NCBI GenBank assembly: GCA_016712535.1
Contig: JADJQW010000003.1
Coordinates: forward strand, 198,501-262,500
DNA length: 64,000 bases
Reading direction: 5' to 3'
DNA from: Flavobacteriales bacterium
GTDB taxonomy: Bacteria > Bacteroidota > Bacteroidia > Flavobacteriales_F > PHOS-HE28
Positions within the stretch are counted from its first letter, which is position 1. Every line of letters begins with the position of its first letter. Below the pieces are notes generated by a model that saw only the letters and a program-made list of their open reading frames with translations, had not been told where the DNA came from and ran no database searches. The translations under genes were made by a program, and so were the position numbers. Positions 16,946 through 26,462 of the stretch are shown one piece after another.

Positions 16946-19567
16946 ATGATGCGCACCCTGCACCGATTCGCTACCAGCGCTCTGGCATGCGCTATGGCCG
17001 GTTCAGCATGGGCAACGCACATCATCGGCGGGGATATGTACTACGACCACCTCGGCGGGAACCAGTATCAGGTCACCTTGCGGCTCTATCGCGATTGCGG
17101 CCCCGACAACACCAATAACACGGCATTCGATGCCAGCGCGCAGATCGCGGTGTTCACGGCCAATGGGGCCTTGTTCACCGATGTCGTCGTTTCGGATCCG
17201 GGGGAGACCGTAGTGCCGGTCACGCTCAACGACCCCTGCCTCACGGCGCCCCCGAGCGTATGCGTCCGCACCACCGTTTACATCCACACATTCACGCTTC
17301 CTCCTACGCCAGGGGGCTACACGATCAGCTATCAGCGCTGCTGCCGCACGCCGGCCATGGTGAACCTGTCGGGCCAGCAGGGCCTTACCTGCACCATTTC
17401 GATCCCAGGTCCGCCGAGCAATGTGAACAGCTCACCGCGCTTCAACGACTATCCGCCCATCGCGCTGTGCCTCGATCAGGACATGAGCTTCGACCACAGC
17501 GCCACCGACCCCGATGGGGATCAGCTCGTGTACGGGCTCTGCTCACCTTTCCAAGGCGCCGATAATATCAATCCCGCTCCTCTGGCCGGACCACCGCCCT
17601 ACGATCCGGTGAGTTGGGCTGCCGGTTACTCCGGCGCCAATCCGATCAACAGCGCGCCGCCCATCGCCATCGATCCCGCCACCGGGGTCCTAACGGTGCA
17701 CCCGACGCTGCAAGGAACCTTCACGGTCGGCGTATGCGTGAGCGAATTCCGCGATGGCAGCCTCTTGGGCATTTCCCGCCGCGACTTCATGTTCCGCGTG
17801 GTGCCTTGCAATGCGGCGGTGAGCGCGATCATCGCTGCGCAAGGCCCTGGACAAGCCTGCTCGCTCACGCAGGCGTTCAGCAACCAGAGCATCGGCGGGC
17901 AGTTCTGGCTTTGGGATTTCGGCGATCCCTCGACCACCCTTGATGTGAGCACCGCGCAGCAACCGAGCTATACCTATCCGGCGCCAGGCACCTACTCGGT
18001 CACGTTGATCGCGAATCCGGGCGCTCCCTGCGCCGATACCACGGTTGCCGACTATCTCGTAGCACCTTCGCTTCAGCCCACCTTCACGGTGCCGCCCCCA
18101 TTGTGCGGGCCGCAGGAAATCTATTTCCTCCTTGCGGGCAACATCGGCATAGCGCCCACCATCGAATGGAGCTTCGGCCCAGGCGCATCACCCCAGACCG
18201 CGCAGAGCATTGCGCCGACCGTGCAGTTCGAGCCCATCGGCGCGCAACAGGTCACCGTTACCGTGAGCGAGTTCGGCTGCAGCGGCACCTTCAGCGCCAA
18301 CCTGCAAGTGCACCCGCAACCGGTCGCCGCCTTCGCTGAGCAGGACAGCTTCTGCGATACGCTCGGCTTCACGTTCGCCAACGAGAGCGTCGATGCCGCG
18401 AGCTACCAATGGGACTTCGGTGAGCCAGGGACTGCGGCGGATGTCAGCTCGCAGGAGTCGCCATCCTGGATCTATGGGGTGCCTGGCTACCACGCCGTGA
18501 CGCTGATCGCGCAGAATGGCCCCGTTTGCGCCGATACGGCCATCCGTGTCTTCGATGCCCATTTGCCACCGCCGGTCTTCTTCCTGCGCCCGCCGATCCG
18601 GTGTCCCGGTGAAGTGGCATTGCTGAATGCCAGCGGATCGCAAGGCAGCGCGACCGTTGCTTGGGATCTTGGCCTGAGCGGATTCCCGAACGCATCAACG
18701 AGCCTCAACGTGCAAGGCATCTTCCCGGAGGTGGGCACTTACCCGGTGACGCTGACCATGACCGAGTTCGGCTGCACCGCGAGCTACACCGATTCGGTGA
18801 CGGTATTCCCGATGCCTACGGTCGATTTCACCAATGGATCGCTGGCCTGCGTGGGCGCGGAATTCCCGTTCAACGCATTGGTCACCGCCGCCACACCGTA
18901 TTCCTTGCTCTGGAACCTCGGCGATGGAACGACCGCCACGGCAGAAGCCCTCGTGCACATCTATCAGGATCCCGGGCGCTATTCGGTCTCGCTCACGGCC
19001 AGCACCAGCACCGGCTGCGTGGCCACCGTTACGCGCAACAAGCCCGGTGCGGTCGAGGTGTTCCCGAAGCCCGTTGCGGCCTTCACGGCGCTGCCCGATG
19101 AGGTGAGCATCATGGATCCCCGCATCGAGGTCGCCGATTACAGCTCGCTCGCTGCAGAGTGGCTCTACGCCATTGAAGGTGAAGAAGTGACGGATTCAGC
19201 CTTCGCGCACTCCTTCGCCGATCCCGGCCAGTACACCATCACGCAGATCGTGACCACCGAGCATGGCTGCATGGACAGCACCGCGCGCCTGGTGATCGTG
19301 AGCGGCCATTTCTTCTATGCGCCGACCGCCTTCACGCCCGATGGCGACGGGAAGAACGAGGCCTGGCGCCCGAGCGTGGTGGGTGCGCGCGAGTATGAGC
19401 TGGCCATATGGGACCGCTGGGGCAACGAGGTCTTCCGCACCAATGATCCTGAGCAGGGCTGGGATGGCTCGGGGTATAGCTCGAGCGTGTTCGTTTTCTG
19501 GGCGCGCGTGAAGGAGTGGGGCGCCTACGCGAAGGAGTACCGTGGGCACTTCAGCATGCTGCGCTGA
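16946..19567 (+). CDS. Large surface protein, paralogue of the preceding gene, T9SS type B sorting domain
   Basis: The 873-residue protein has the same layout as its upstream neighbour, with more repeat domains. There is a signal peptide, then THIIGGDMYYDHLGGNQYQVTL. The shared N-terminal domain contains SPRFNDYPPIALCLDQ and DPDGDQLVYGL. Several PKD units follow (FWLWDFGDPS, YQWDFGEPG and WNLGDGTTATAEALVHIYQD). The C-terminal type B domain reads FYAPTAFTPDGDGKNEAW, WDRWGNEVF and ends HFSMLR. It lies 16 bp downstream, so the two are probably co-transcribed. The close similarity suggests tandem duplication with later gain or loss of PKD modules. Confidence 0.88.
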   Translation: MMRTLHRFATSALACAMAGSAWATHIIGGDMYYDHLGGNQYQVTLRLYRDCGPDNTNNTAFDASAQIAVFTANGALFTDVVVSDPGETVVPVTLNDPCLTAPPSVCVRTTVYIHTFTLPPTPGGYTISYQRCCRTPAMVNLSGQQGLTCTISIPGPPSNVNSSPRFNDYPPIALCLDQDMSFDHSATDPDGDQLVYGLCSPFQGADNINPAPLAGPPPYDPVSWAAGYSGANPINSAPPIAIDPATGVLTVHPTLQGTFTVGVCVSEFRDGSLLGISRRDFMFRVVPCNAAVSAIIAAQGPGQACSLTQAFSNQSIGGQFWLWDFGDPSTTLDVSTAQQPSYTYPAPGTYSVTLIANPGAPCADTTVADYLVAPSLQPTFTVPPPLCGPQEIYFLLAGNIGIAPTIEWSFGPGASPQTAQSIAPTVQFEPIGAQQVTVTVSEFGCSGTFSANLQVHPQPVAAFAEQDSFCDTLGFTFANESVDAASYQWDFGEPGTAADVSSQESPSWIYGVPGYHAVTLIAQNGPVCADTAIRVFDAHLPPPVFFLRPPIRCPGEVALLNASGSQGSATVAWDLGLSGFPNASTSLNVQGIFPEVGTYPVTLTMTEFGCTASYTDSVTVFPMPTVDFTNGSLACVGAEFPFNALVTAATPYSLLWNLGDGTTATAEALVHIYQDPGRYSVSLTASTSTGCVATVTRNKPGAVEVFPKPVAAFTALPDEVSIMDPRIEVADYSSLAAEWLYAIEGEEVTDSAFAHSFADPGQYTITQIVTTEHGCMDSTARLVIVSGHFFYAPTAFTPDGDGKNEAWRPSVVGAREYELAIWDRWGNEVFRTNDPEQGWDGSGYSSSVFVFWARVKEWGAYAKEYRGHFSMLR

Positions 19568-19570
19568 ACA

Positions 19571-20074
19571 TCAAGCTGCGCCGCGCTTCCCCAATTCGAT
19601 CACTTCCAGGTCCTTCGGTTTCCCGCCTTCGAGGGTGAAGCGCATGGCCGTTCTCATGGTATGCCATCCATGCCGGCCAGCGGCACCGGGGTTCATGTAA
19701 AGGCAATTCAGCTTGGGGTCGAATTGCACGAGCAGGATGTGCGAATGCCCGCAGATGAAGAGGTCCGGCGGGTCGCGGCGCAGCTCGTCGATCACCGCAC
19801 GGTCGTAGCGCGGCGGGCGCCCGCCGATGTGCGTGATCCAGACGCGCGCGCCGCCCAGCGTGAAACGTTGGTGCTCTGGAAACGTCGAACGCGCCTTCAC
19901 ATCGTCGATGTTGCCCCATACCGCGCGCAGGGGCTTCCGCTTCGCCAGTTCATCGGTCACGCTGAGATCGCCGATATCGCCGGCGTGCCAGATCTCATCG
20001 CATTCGGCGAAGTGATCCTGAAGTCGCGGATCGAGCCAGCCGTGGGTGTCGGAGAGCAGGCCGATGCGGGGCAT
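19571..20074 (-). CDS. Metallophosphoesterase, YfcE/MJ0936 family
   Basis: The 167-residue enzyme has the calcineurin-like metal-binding set: SDTHG (D9, H11), GDIGD near residue 33, GNID near 53, a His in THIGG and GHSH. This small family contains phosphodiesterases with broad in vitro activity and unclear physiological substrates. The ATG at 20074 was chosen because MPRIGLLSDTHG is the family start and a CATCTTCG box ends four bases upstream. It is convergent with the surface-protein gene (three-bp gap) and divergent from truA. Confidence 0.9.
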   Translation of the reverse strand: MPRIGLLSDTHGWLDPRLQDHFAECDEIWHAGDIGDLSVTDELAKRKPLRAVWGNIDDVKARSTFPEHQRFTLGGARVWITHIGGRPPRYDRAVIDELRRDPPDLFICGHSHILLVQFDPKLNCLYMNPGAAGRHGWHTMRTAMRFTLEGGKPKDLEVIELGKRGAA

Positions 20075-20078
20075 GGGG

Positions 20079-20086
20079 CGAAGATG
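20079..20086 (-). promoter_or_regulatory. Putative -7 box of the phosphoesterase gene
   Basis: The minus strand reads CATCTTCG, four bases before the ATG at 20074. It is a TTCG variant of the TAnnTTTG box. Confidence 0.4.
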
Positions 20087-20090
20087 GCTG

Positions 20091-20162
20091 AAGGTTGGAG
20101 GTTGAAGCGAAGGCAGGTTGAGGGTTGACGTGGGCGAGCTCAACCTTCAACCCTCCACCCTC
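20091..20162. repeat. Inverted heptad repeat (GGTTGAA/TTCAACC)
   Basis: Degenerate copies of AGGTTGA run on the left half and their complement (TCAACCTTCAACCC) on the right half. Together they can fold as a 13-bp stem (20116-20128 with 20140-20152, one wobble) around an 11-base loop. It sits between divergent promoters. A second, looser copy lies at 40571-40690. Confidence 0.6.
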
Positions 20163-20188
20163 GACTCATTCAAGCAGTAGCGTGAAAA

Positions 20189-20196
20189 TACCTTCG
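20189..20196 (+). promoter_or_regulatory. Putative -7 box of truA
   Basis: TACCTTCG (TAnnTTCG) lies 11 bases before the truA ATG at 20208. The same octamer precedes purB, accA and ispE. Confidence 0.45.
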
Positions 20197-20207
20197 CCCC
20201 GCCCTGC

Positions 20208-20990
20208 ATGGAGATCCTCCCGCGCTATTTCCTCGAGATCGCTTTCTGCGGCACGGCCTATCGCGGATGGCAACGGCAGCCCGACGCGCCCAGCGTGCAG
20301 GCGGAAGTTGAGCGCGCGCTGCAATTCGCGCTGCATCGGCACAAGGTGAACGCGGTCGGTTGCGGCCGCACCGACACCGGCGTGCATGCCACGCAGTTCT
20401 TCCTGCACTTCGACGGGCCCAGCGACGCGCCGCTGGATGATCGCTTCATGTACAGCCTGAACAGCTTGCTGCCGGACGACATCGCCGTGAAGCGCGTGAT
20501 CGCCGTGCCCGACGATGCGCATGCCCGCTTCAGCGCCACGGAGCGCGGCTATTGCTACCGGATCCACCGGGAGAAGGATCCCTTCCTCACGGACCTTTCG
20601 CACCAGCTGAGGCCCGCCCTTGATGTGGCGGCGATGAACGAAGGATGCAAGGCCCTCATCGGCACGCGCGACTTCAGCAGCTTCCAGAAGGTGGGCACCG
20701 ATGTGAGGACCAGCATCTGCGACGTGCGTGAAGCCGTGTGGGCCGAAGCACCGAACGGGTACGTGTTCCGCATCAAGGCCGATCGCTTCCTGCGCAACAT
20801 GGTGCGCGCCATCGTGGGCACCAGCATGCGCATCGGCAAGGGCCAGCAGCCAGCCAGCCACATGGCCGAGGTGCTTGCCGCCAAGGACAGGCATGAGGCC
20901 GGGCGGAGCGCGCCGGCCTGCGGGCTTTACCTCGAGCATGTCGTGTATCCCTTCCTGCCGAGCCATCTTCGCGGCCCACTTCAGGGATGA
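20208..20990 (+). CDS. truA: tRNA pseudouridine(38-40) synthase
   Basis: This enzyme isomerises uridines 38-40 in the anticodon arm of tRNAs. The catalytic aspartate is D56 in GCGRTDTGVHA. The second conserved region RFSATERGYCYRI and the tRNA-binding part DFSSFQKVG and FLRNMVRAIVGT are present. The 260-residue length is normal. The stop overlaps the ATG of the ABC exporter by four bases, so the two are translationally coupled although their functions differ. Confidence 0.95.
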   Translation: MEILPRYFLEIAFCGTAYRGWQRQPDAPSVQAEVERALQFALHRHKVNAVGCGRTDTGVHATQFFLHFDGPSDAPLDDRFMYSLNSLLPDDIAVKRVIAVPDDAHARFSATERGYCYRIHREKDPFLTDLSHQLRPALDVAAMNEGCKALIGTRDFSSFQKVGTDVRTSICDVREAVWAEAPNGYVFRIKADRFLRNMVRAIVGTSMRIGKGQQPASHMAEVLAAKDRHEAGRSAPACGLYLEHVVYPFLPSHLRGPLQG

Positions 20991-22753
20991 GCTCCACCGC
21001 ACAAGGCAAGGCATTCGACCGCAAGCTCTTCGGGCGCGTGTTCGCGTTCACGCAGCCCTACCGCGCGCTGTTCTGGACCACGTTCGCCCTCACCATCTTC
21101 CTGGCGGTGCTCGGCGTGGTGCGCCCGCTCCTCATGGGCGACATGATCGATGACTACGCCCTTACCGGCGATGCACGCGGCCTGTGGATCGTGACCCTCG
21201 TGGTGATGGCCCTGCTCGTGATCGAGACCATCGTGCAGTTCTACCAGGCCTACTGGACCGCCTGGCTGGGGCAGGCCGTCACCTTCGATCTTCGGCAGAA
21301 GCTCTATGCCCGCATCATCGGAAACAAGCTCCGCTGGTTCGACCGCACGCCCATCGGCCAGCTGGTGACGCGCGTGATCAGCGACATCGAGACCATCGAC
21401 GACATCTTCTCCCAGGGGCTGCTCATGATCATGGGCGATATCCTGAAGCTCGTCGTGGTGGTGGCCGTGATGTTCGTGGTGAACTGGAAGCTCGCGCTGC
21501 TCAGCATGGTGCCCATCCCTTTGCTGCTCTGGAGCACCAACATCTTCAAGAACAGCATCCAGAAGAGCTTCCAGGATGTGCGTACGCAGGTGGCGCGGCT
21601 CAACACCTTCGTGCAGGAGCACATACAGGGCATGGCGGTGGTGCAGGTCTTCGGGCGAGAGCAGCAGGAGTACGAGAAGTTCAAGGCCATCAACAAAGAG
21701 CACCGTGCGGCGCATATCCGCAGCGTGCTCGCCTACAGCATCTTCTTCCCGGTTGTCGAGATCCTCAGCGCCATCTCGCTCGGCTTCCTCGTGTGGTGGG
21801 GCGTGAAGGATGTGCTGGCTGGCTTCGCCACGCTTGGTGATGTCTTCGCCTATATCCTCTTCATCAACATGCTCTTCCGGCCCATCCGCCAGCTGGCCGA
21901 CCGCTTCAATGTGCTCCAGATGGGCATGGTGGGCAGCGAGCGCGTGATGAAGGTGCTCGATACGGATGCCGGCCTATCGGACGAGGGGGCCTTGAGCGTC
22001 GACGGACTGCGCGGCGACATCCGCTTCGATGGGATGTGGTTCGCCTACACCGATGAGGCTTCGGCTGAAGAAGAGCATTGGGCGCTGCGCGATATCAGCT
22101 TCGAGGCGAAGGCGGGCCAGATGATCGCGCTCGTGGGCGCCACCGGCAGCGGAAAGAGCAGCATCGTGAACGTGCTGAGCCGTGCCTACGATTATCAGAA
22201 GGGCGCCGTTTATCTCGATGGCGCTGACATCCGCGAATACAAGCTGAGCGAATTGCGGCGCGCCATCAGCGTGGTGCTGCAGGATGTCTTCCTCTTCAGC
22301 GATACCATCCACAACAACATCACGCTGAGCGATCCGGCCATCACCCGTGCGGAGGTGATCATGGCCGCGCAGGAAGTGGGCGCGCACGACTTCATCCTGA
22401 AACTGCCCAAGGGCTACGACACCGAAGTGGGCGAGCGCGGCGGCATCCTCAGCACCGGCCAGCGCCAGTTGCTCGCCTTCATCCGCGCGGCGGTGCATAA
22501 GCCCGCCGTGCTCGTGCTCGATGAAGCCACGAGCAGCGTGGACAGCCTCAGCGAGCAATTGATCCAGCAGGCCACCGAGCGCATCACCAGCGGTCGCACC
22601 AGCATCGTGATCGCCCATCGGCTCAGCACGGTGCAGCACGCTGACCGCATCCTTGTGCTCGATAAGGGCCGCATCATCGAGCAGGGCACGCACCAGGAGC
22701 TGCTGGCGCAGGAAGGCGCGTACAGGAAGCTGTATGAGCTGCAGTTCAGATGA
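20987..22753 (+). CDS. ABC exporter, fused permease and ATPase (MsbA/MdlB-like)
   Basis: The 588-residue half-transporter has an N-terminal six-helix membrane domain (about 25-310) and a C-terminal ATPase. Walker A is GATGSGKS at 384-391. The signature is LSTGQRQL at 488-495, with Thr in place of the usual Gly, as in several Bacteroidota exporters. Walker B is VLVLDEATS at 508-516, followed by the switch His in IVIAHRLSTV. It would act as a homodimer exporting a lipid or hydrophobic compound. The substrate cannot be read from the sequence, and a role in glycerophospholipid or lipid A transport is only one option. Confidence 0.92.
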   Translation: MSSTAQGKAFDRKLFGRVFAFTQPYRALFWTTFALTIFLAVLGVVRPLLMGDMIDDYALTGDARGLWIVTLVVMALLVIETIVQFYQAYWTAWLGQAVTFDLRQKLYARIIGNKLRWFDRTPIGQLVTRVISDIETIDDIFSQGLLMIMGDILKLVVVVAVMFVVNWKLALLSMVPIPLLLWSTNIFKNSIQKSFQDVRTQVARLNTFVQEHIQGMAVVQVFGREQQEYEKFKAINKEHRAAHIRSVLAYSIFFPVVEILSAISLGFLVWWGVKDVLAGFATLGDVFAYILFINMLFRPIRQLADRFNVLQMGMVGSERVMKVLDTDAGLSDEGALSVDGLRGDIRFDGMWFAYTDEASAEEEHWALRDISFEAKAGQMIALVGATGSGKSSIVNVLSRAYDYQKGAVYLDGADIREYKLSELRRAISVVLQDVFLFSDTIHNNITLSDPAITRAEVIMAAQEVGAHDFILKLPKGYDTEVGERGGILSTGQRQLLAFIRAAVHKPAVLVLDEATSSVDSLSEQLIQQATERITSGRTSIVIAHRLSTVQHADRILVLDKGRIIEQGTHQELLAQEGAYRKLYELQFR

Positions 22754-22771
22754 GAGCGAACAGGGCGGGCA

Positions 22772-23971
22772 TCAGCCCTTCATCCTGCGCTTCCTTTCGG
22801 CCACGATCAGCCTCAGCTCTCTTCCCATCTGCCCGGCCACGCTGGTGTTCTCCTGCGCGCGGCGGATCAGGTAGGGCAGCACGGCGCGCACCGGACCGTA
22901 GGGAACGTACTTGGCCACCTTGTAGCCGGCTTCGGCCAGGTTGTAGCTGATGTTGTCGCTCATGCCTAGCAGCTGCGCGAACCATACGCGGCGGTCGTGG
23001 CGCGCGATGCCATGCTCTTCAAGGAGCCGCGCGAGCAACAGGGAACTCTGCTCATTGTGGGTGCCGGCCATCACGGCCATGCGATCGATGTGCGCCACGC
23101 AGAAGCGCAAGGCCTCATCGTAGTCGCGGTCCACTGCGGCCCTGTCGGCATGGATGGGAGAGGGGTAGCCCTTTTCCGCCGCGCGGTCACGCTCCTTCTC
23201 CATGTAGGCGCCGCGCACCAGTTTAACGCCGAGGTGGTAGTCGCCTTTCTCGGCAGCGGCGAAGGAGGCTTTCAGGAAGGCGAGCCGGTCGTGGCGGTAG
23301 AGCTGGATGGTGTTGAACACGATGGCGCTCTCCTTATTGAAGCGCTCCATCATGCGCGTGGCCAGTGCATCAATCGCGGGCTGGTACCAGCTGTCCTCGG
23401 CATCGATGAGCACGGGGATGCCCGCATCGTGCGCGGCTTGGCAGATCCGTTCCACCCGTCCTTGCACCAGCTGCCATTCGTGCGCATCATCCGCACTGAG
23501 CGCGTCGTTTCTGCTGATCTTCTCCAACAGCGCCGTGGGCGATAGGCCTGTGACCTTGAATACGCTGAAGGGAATGTCCGTGCGCTGCTTGGCCGCCGCG
23601 ATGGTGAGCAGGATCTCGTCGCAAGTATGATCCAATGAATCGTCGTCCTCCTGGCCTTCCACGCTGTAATCGAGGATGGTGCCGACGCCCACATCGCCGA
23701 GCTTCTGCGCGGTGAGCAGGCTCTCATCGATGGTCTCCCCACCGCAGAAGTGCTTGAAGAGCGTGGCCTTCACCGCCCAACCGATCGGAAGGCGCAGCGC
23801 AAGGGCTGCTTGCGTGAGCACGCGTCCGGTGGCGTTGAGCCAGGGGATGCCGATGATGCGGAAGAGCCAGTAGGCGCGAAGCAGGCCGCGATCGGTGTAC
23901 TGACGGAACGCGATGCGCGTATCGCCGAGATCGGGGACCGAGATGGGAGGCGCAGGGGCCGTGGACGGCAT
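22772..23971 (-). CDS. Proline dehydrogenase
   Basis: This FAD-dependent TIM-barrel enzyme oxidises proline to pyrroline-5-carboxylate and passes electrons to quinone. Typical segments are SVFKVTGLSP, IPVLIDAEDSWYQPAID, NTIQLYRHD, GVKLVRGAYMEKER, MAGTHNEQS and the end YVPYGPVRAVLPYLIRRAQEN. These carry the substrate Arg pair (RRAQEN) and the FAD-binding LVRGAY. At 399 residues it is a stand-alone PRODH, not PutA, and no P5C dehydrogenase is nearby. The ATG at 23971 was chosen because the upstream extension lies in the spacer and promoter. Confidence 0.92.
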   Translation of the reverse strand: MPSTAPAPPISVPDLGDTRIAFRQYTDRGLLRAYWLFRIIGIPWLNATGRVLTQAALALRLPIGWAVKATLFKHFCGGETIDESLLTAQKLGDVGVGTILDYSVEGQEDDDSLDHTCDEILLTIAAAKQRTDIPFSVFKVTGLSPTALLEKISRNDALSADDAHEWQLVQGRVERICQAAHDAGIPVLIDAEDSWYQPAIDALATRMMERFNKESAIVFNTIQLYRHDRLAFLKASFAAAEKGDYHLGVKLVRGAYMEKERDRAAEKGYPSPIHADRAAVDRDYDEALRFCVAHIDRMAVMAGTHNEQSSLLLARLLEEHGIARHDRRVWFAQLLGMSDNISYNLAEAGYKVAKYVPYGPVRAVLPYLIRRAQENTSVAGQMGRELRLIVAERKRRMKG

Positions 23972-24019
23972 GAGGGCTTCCTTCGTTCCTTTGGCCGGAA
24001 GGCTTTGCTGAAGGGCGGC

Positions 24020-24027
24020 CAAAAGTA
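24020..24027 (-). promoter_or_regulatory. -7 box of the proline dehydrogenase gene
   Basis: The minus strand reads TACTTTTG, a perfect TAnnTTTG match, 48 bases before the ATG at 23971. It lies only three bases from the aroB start on the other strand. Confidence 0.55.
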
Positions 24028-24030
24028 GAG

Positions 24031-25128
24031 ATGGTCCCGAAGCGCGTGGAAGCAATTGTCATGGATGCCGGGCGCCATCCGGTGGCGCTTGGCGCTGGTG
24101 CCTTGCGCGCCCTCGACCAAGATGTGAAGGAGGCTGAGGCCAGCGCGCATTTCATCCTGGGCGATGAGAACACCCTTCGGCACTGCTTGCCGGAACTGCT
24201 GGCCCATTCGCCGCGCCTGCGCGAAGCGGAGACCATCGGCGTGCCGGCAGGGGAAGCGAGCAAGGGCTTGGCCGTGTGCCAGGACATCTGGCAGCACCTC
24301 ACCGCGCGCGCTGCCGATCGCGAGGCGTTGCTGATCTGCCTGGGCGGCGGCGTGGTCACCGATCTCGGTGGCTTCATCGCTGGCGCGTACAAGCGCGGCA
24401 TCCGATGCATGCATGTGCCCACCACGCTCATGGGCATGGTCGACGCGGCCATCGGCGGCAAGGCGGGCATCGACCTCGGCGGCGTGAAGAACGTGGTGGG
24501 CGTGTTCCATGATCCCATGGGCGTGTATGTGCACGTGCCCTTCCTGAAGAGCTTGGGCAAACGCGAGCTGCTCAATGGCGTGGCCGAGATGATCAAGCAC
24601 GGCCTCGTGCGCGATGCATCCCACTACGAAGCGCTGCGCGAAGCGCCGTTGCACGACCTGCATGCGCTCACGCCGCTGGTGGAGCGCAGCGCGGCCATCA
24701 AGGCCGAAGTGGTGAAAGAGGATCCCCGCGAGGGCGGAATGCGCAAGCTGTTGAACTTCGGGCATACCATCGGGCACGGGATCGAGGCATACTCCTGGGA
24801 GAGCCCGCAGCGTGCGCTGCTGCACGGCGAAGCCGTTGCCATGGGCATGATCTGCGAGGCCTGGCTCAGCTGGCGGCAGGGCCTGCTGCCGCGCGCGGAC
24901 AACGACCGGATCGCCGCGCACCTGCTCTCGCTTTACAGGCCTTTCGCCTTGCAGGGCGATGAGCACCACCGCATCATCGAGCTCATGCGCAACGACAAGA
25001 AGAACTCCGGCGGTCAGTTCCACTTCACGCTGCTCACGGGCATAGGCAGCGCGCAGGTCGATGCGGCGATCACTGCCGCGCAGGTGCACGAAGCGCTGGA
25101 GCACTACCGGCTGCTGGTCCGGGGCTGA
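24031..25128 (+). CDS. aroB: 3-Dehydroquinate synthase
   Basis: This NAD- and zinc-dependent enzyme makes 3-dehydroquinate from DAHP, the second shikimate step. The NAD-binding glycine motif LGGGVVTDLGGF, the segment VPTTLMGMVDAAIGGKAGID and the zinc ligands in ELLNGVAEMIKHG, GHTIGHGIE and LHGEAVAMGM are all present. The 365 residues match the family. It is followed by aroA after 18 bp, a small shikimate pair that also feeds chorismate to the men operon in the same window. Confidence 0.95.
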   Translation: MVPKRVEAIVMDAGRHPVALGAGALRALDQDVKEAEASAHFILGDENTLRHCLPELLAHSPRLREAETIGVPAGEASKGLAVCQDIWQHLTARAADREALLICLGGGVVTDLGGFIAGAYKRGIRCMHVPTTLMGMVDAAIGGKAGIDLGGVKNVVGVFHDPMGVYVHVPFLKSLGKRELLNGVAEMIKHGLVRDASHYEALREAPLHDLHALTPLVERSAAIKAEVVKEDPREGGMRKLLNFGHTIGHGIEAYSWESPQRALLHGEAVAMGMICEAWLSWRQGLLPRADNDRIAAHLLSLYRPFALQGDEHHRIIELMRNDKKNSGGQFHFTLLTGIGSAQVDAAITAAQVHEALEHYRLLVRG

Positions 25129-25132
25129 GGTC

Positions 25133-25140
25133 CAACTTTG
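25133..25140 (+). promoter_or_regulatory. Putative internal -7 box before aroA
   Basis: CAACTTTG (seven of eight matches to TAnnTTTG) lies in the 18-bp aroB-aroA spacer, six bases before the ATG at 25147. It could drive aroA separately. Confidence 0.35.
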
Positions 25141-25146
25141 CCGCCG

Positions 25147-26367
25147 ATGCCTTCCATTACCATCACAAGCCCATCCGCGACCATCCGCGCCCGCATCGCC
25201 CTGCCCCGCAGCAAGAGCATCAGCAACCGCGCTTTGCTCATGGCTTCGCTTTGCGGAGACCTGGACCTGGTGAGCGGCTTAAGTGACGGCGACGACACGC
25301 GGGTGATGCGCGAATTGCTCAGCGAGGGACCCGTAGTGATGGACTGCGGGGCAGGCGGAACCACCTTCCGCTTCCTGCTCGCTTGGGCCAGCGTGCGCGA
25401 AGGGGAAGAGCACGTGCTCACCGGCATCCCGCGATTGCTCGAACGGCCGCACGATGATCTGGTACATGCGCTGCAGCGGCTCGGCGCCGACATCGAGCGC
25501 GTGCCCGAGGGTTTCCGCGTGCGCGGCCGGGCATTGAAAGGCGGAGAGGTGCGCTTCGACTCCCCCATCAGCAGCCAATACCTGAGCGCCCTGCTCATGA
25601 TCGCGCCGCGCATGCACGAGGGCCTCACCCTGCGCTGGACCGGTACGCGGCTGAGCGAGCCCTTCGTGCACATGACGCTCAAGATGCTCGCGCACTTCGG
25701 CGTCTATCCGCGGCTGGAGCTCGATGGCGTGCGCGTGGACCCCGGTGATTACATCCCCGCGCCGATCACCGTGCCGCCGGATTGGAGCAGCGCTGCATTC
25801 TGGTGCGAGATCGTCTCGCTCTGTCCCGGCAGCGAGCTCGTGCTGCAAGGCCTCACCGACGACACCATGCAAGGCGATCGCGAGGCGCAACAGCTCTGGG
25901 CGCCGTGGGTGGAAACCCAATTCACCGATGCAGGCGCGCGAATCAGCCATCGCGCATCACCCGGCACATGGGAGGAGCTCCCGCGCAACCTGAAGCAGGT
26001 GCCCGATCTTTTCCAGCCGCTGGCCTTCACCTTGGCCGCGCTGGGCCAGCCTGCGGTGCTCACCGGCCTCGACAACCTTCGCGTGAAGGAGACCGATCGC
26101 CTGCAAGCCGTGGCCGATGCGATCCAACGCATGGGAGGTGACGCCGCCTTCGCCGATGGCGCGTTCGCGGTGAAGGAGGGCATCACACATCCGGTGGACG
26201 CGCCTTTCGACCCCGACCACGATCACCGCATGGCGTTGGCTCTTGCGCCTTTGGCGTTGAAACTCGGCACCATCATCATCAGTGATCCGCAGGTGGTGAC
26301 CAAGAGCTATCCGGGCTTCTGGGTAGATCTTCAGAGCGCGGGATTCGGGGTGCAGTTGCACGAGTGA
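25147..26367 (+). CDS. aroA: 3-Phosphoshikimate 1-carboxyvinyltransferase (EPSP synthase)
   Basis: This enzyme transfers the enolpyruvyl group of PEP to shikimate 3-phosphate. The substrate-binding stretch [17 protein letters not shown], the glycine loop [13 protein letters not shown] (family NAGTAMRPL/GAAGTTMRFL region), [30 protein letters not shown] and the late DHRMALALA are in order. The 406-residue length is slightly short but normal for Bacteroidota. I used the ATG at 25147, not the TTG at 25138. Confidence 0.94.
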   Translation: MPSITITSPSATIRARIALPRSKSISNRALLMASLCGDLDLVSGLSDGDDTRVMRELLSEGPVVMDCGAGGTTFRFLLAWASVREGEEHVLTGIPRLLERPHDDLVHALQRLGADIERVPEGFRVRGRALKGGEVRFDSPISSQYLSALLMIAPRMHEGLTLRWTGTRLSEPFVHMTLKMLAHFGVYPRLELDGVRVDPGDYIPAPITVPPDWSSAAFWCEIVSLCPGSELVLQGLTDDTMQGDREAQQLWAPWVETQFTDAGARISHRASPGTWEELPRNLKQVPDLFQPLAFTLAALGQPAVLTGLDNLRVKETDRLQAVADAIQRMGGDAAFADGAFAVKEGITHPVDAPFDPDHDHRMALALAPLALKLGTIIISDPQVVTKSYPGFWVDLQSAGFGVQLHE

Positions 26368-26462
26368 GGGCGATTGCGATCTTCGACCGGTCCCGATTCA
26401 TTTCATACCTCCTTCACACGGTCACTCCGAGCGGAACGAAGGAGCAACTTCCAGTCTTCCCC

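Noticed and set aside
15538..17025. A 495-codon frame opposite the first surface protein
   Set aside because: It is antisense to a well-supported PKD protein and spans the spacer between two genes, with no recognisable domain.
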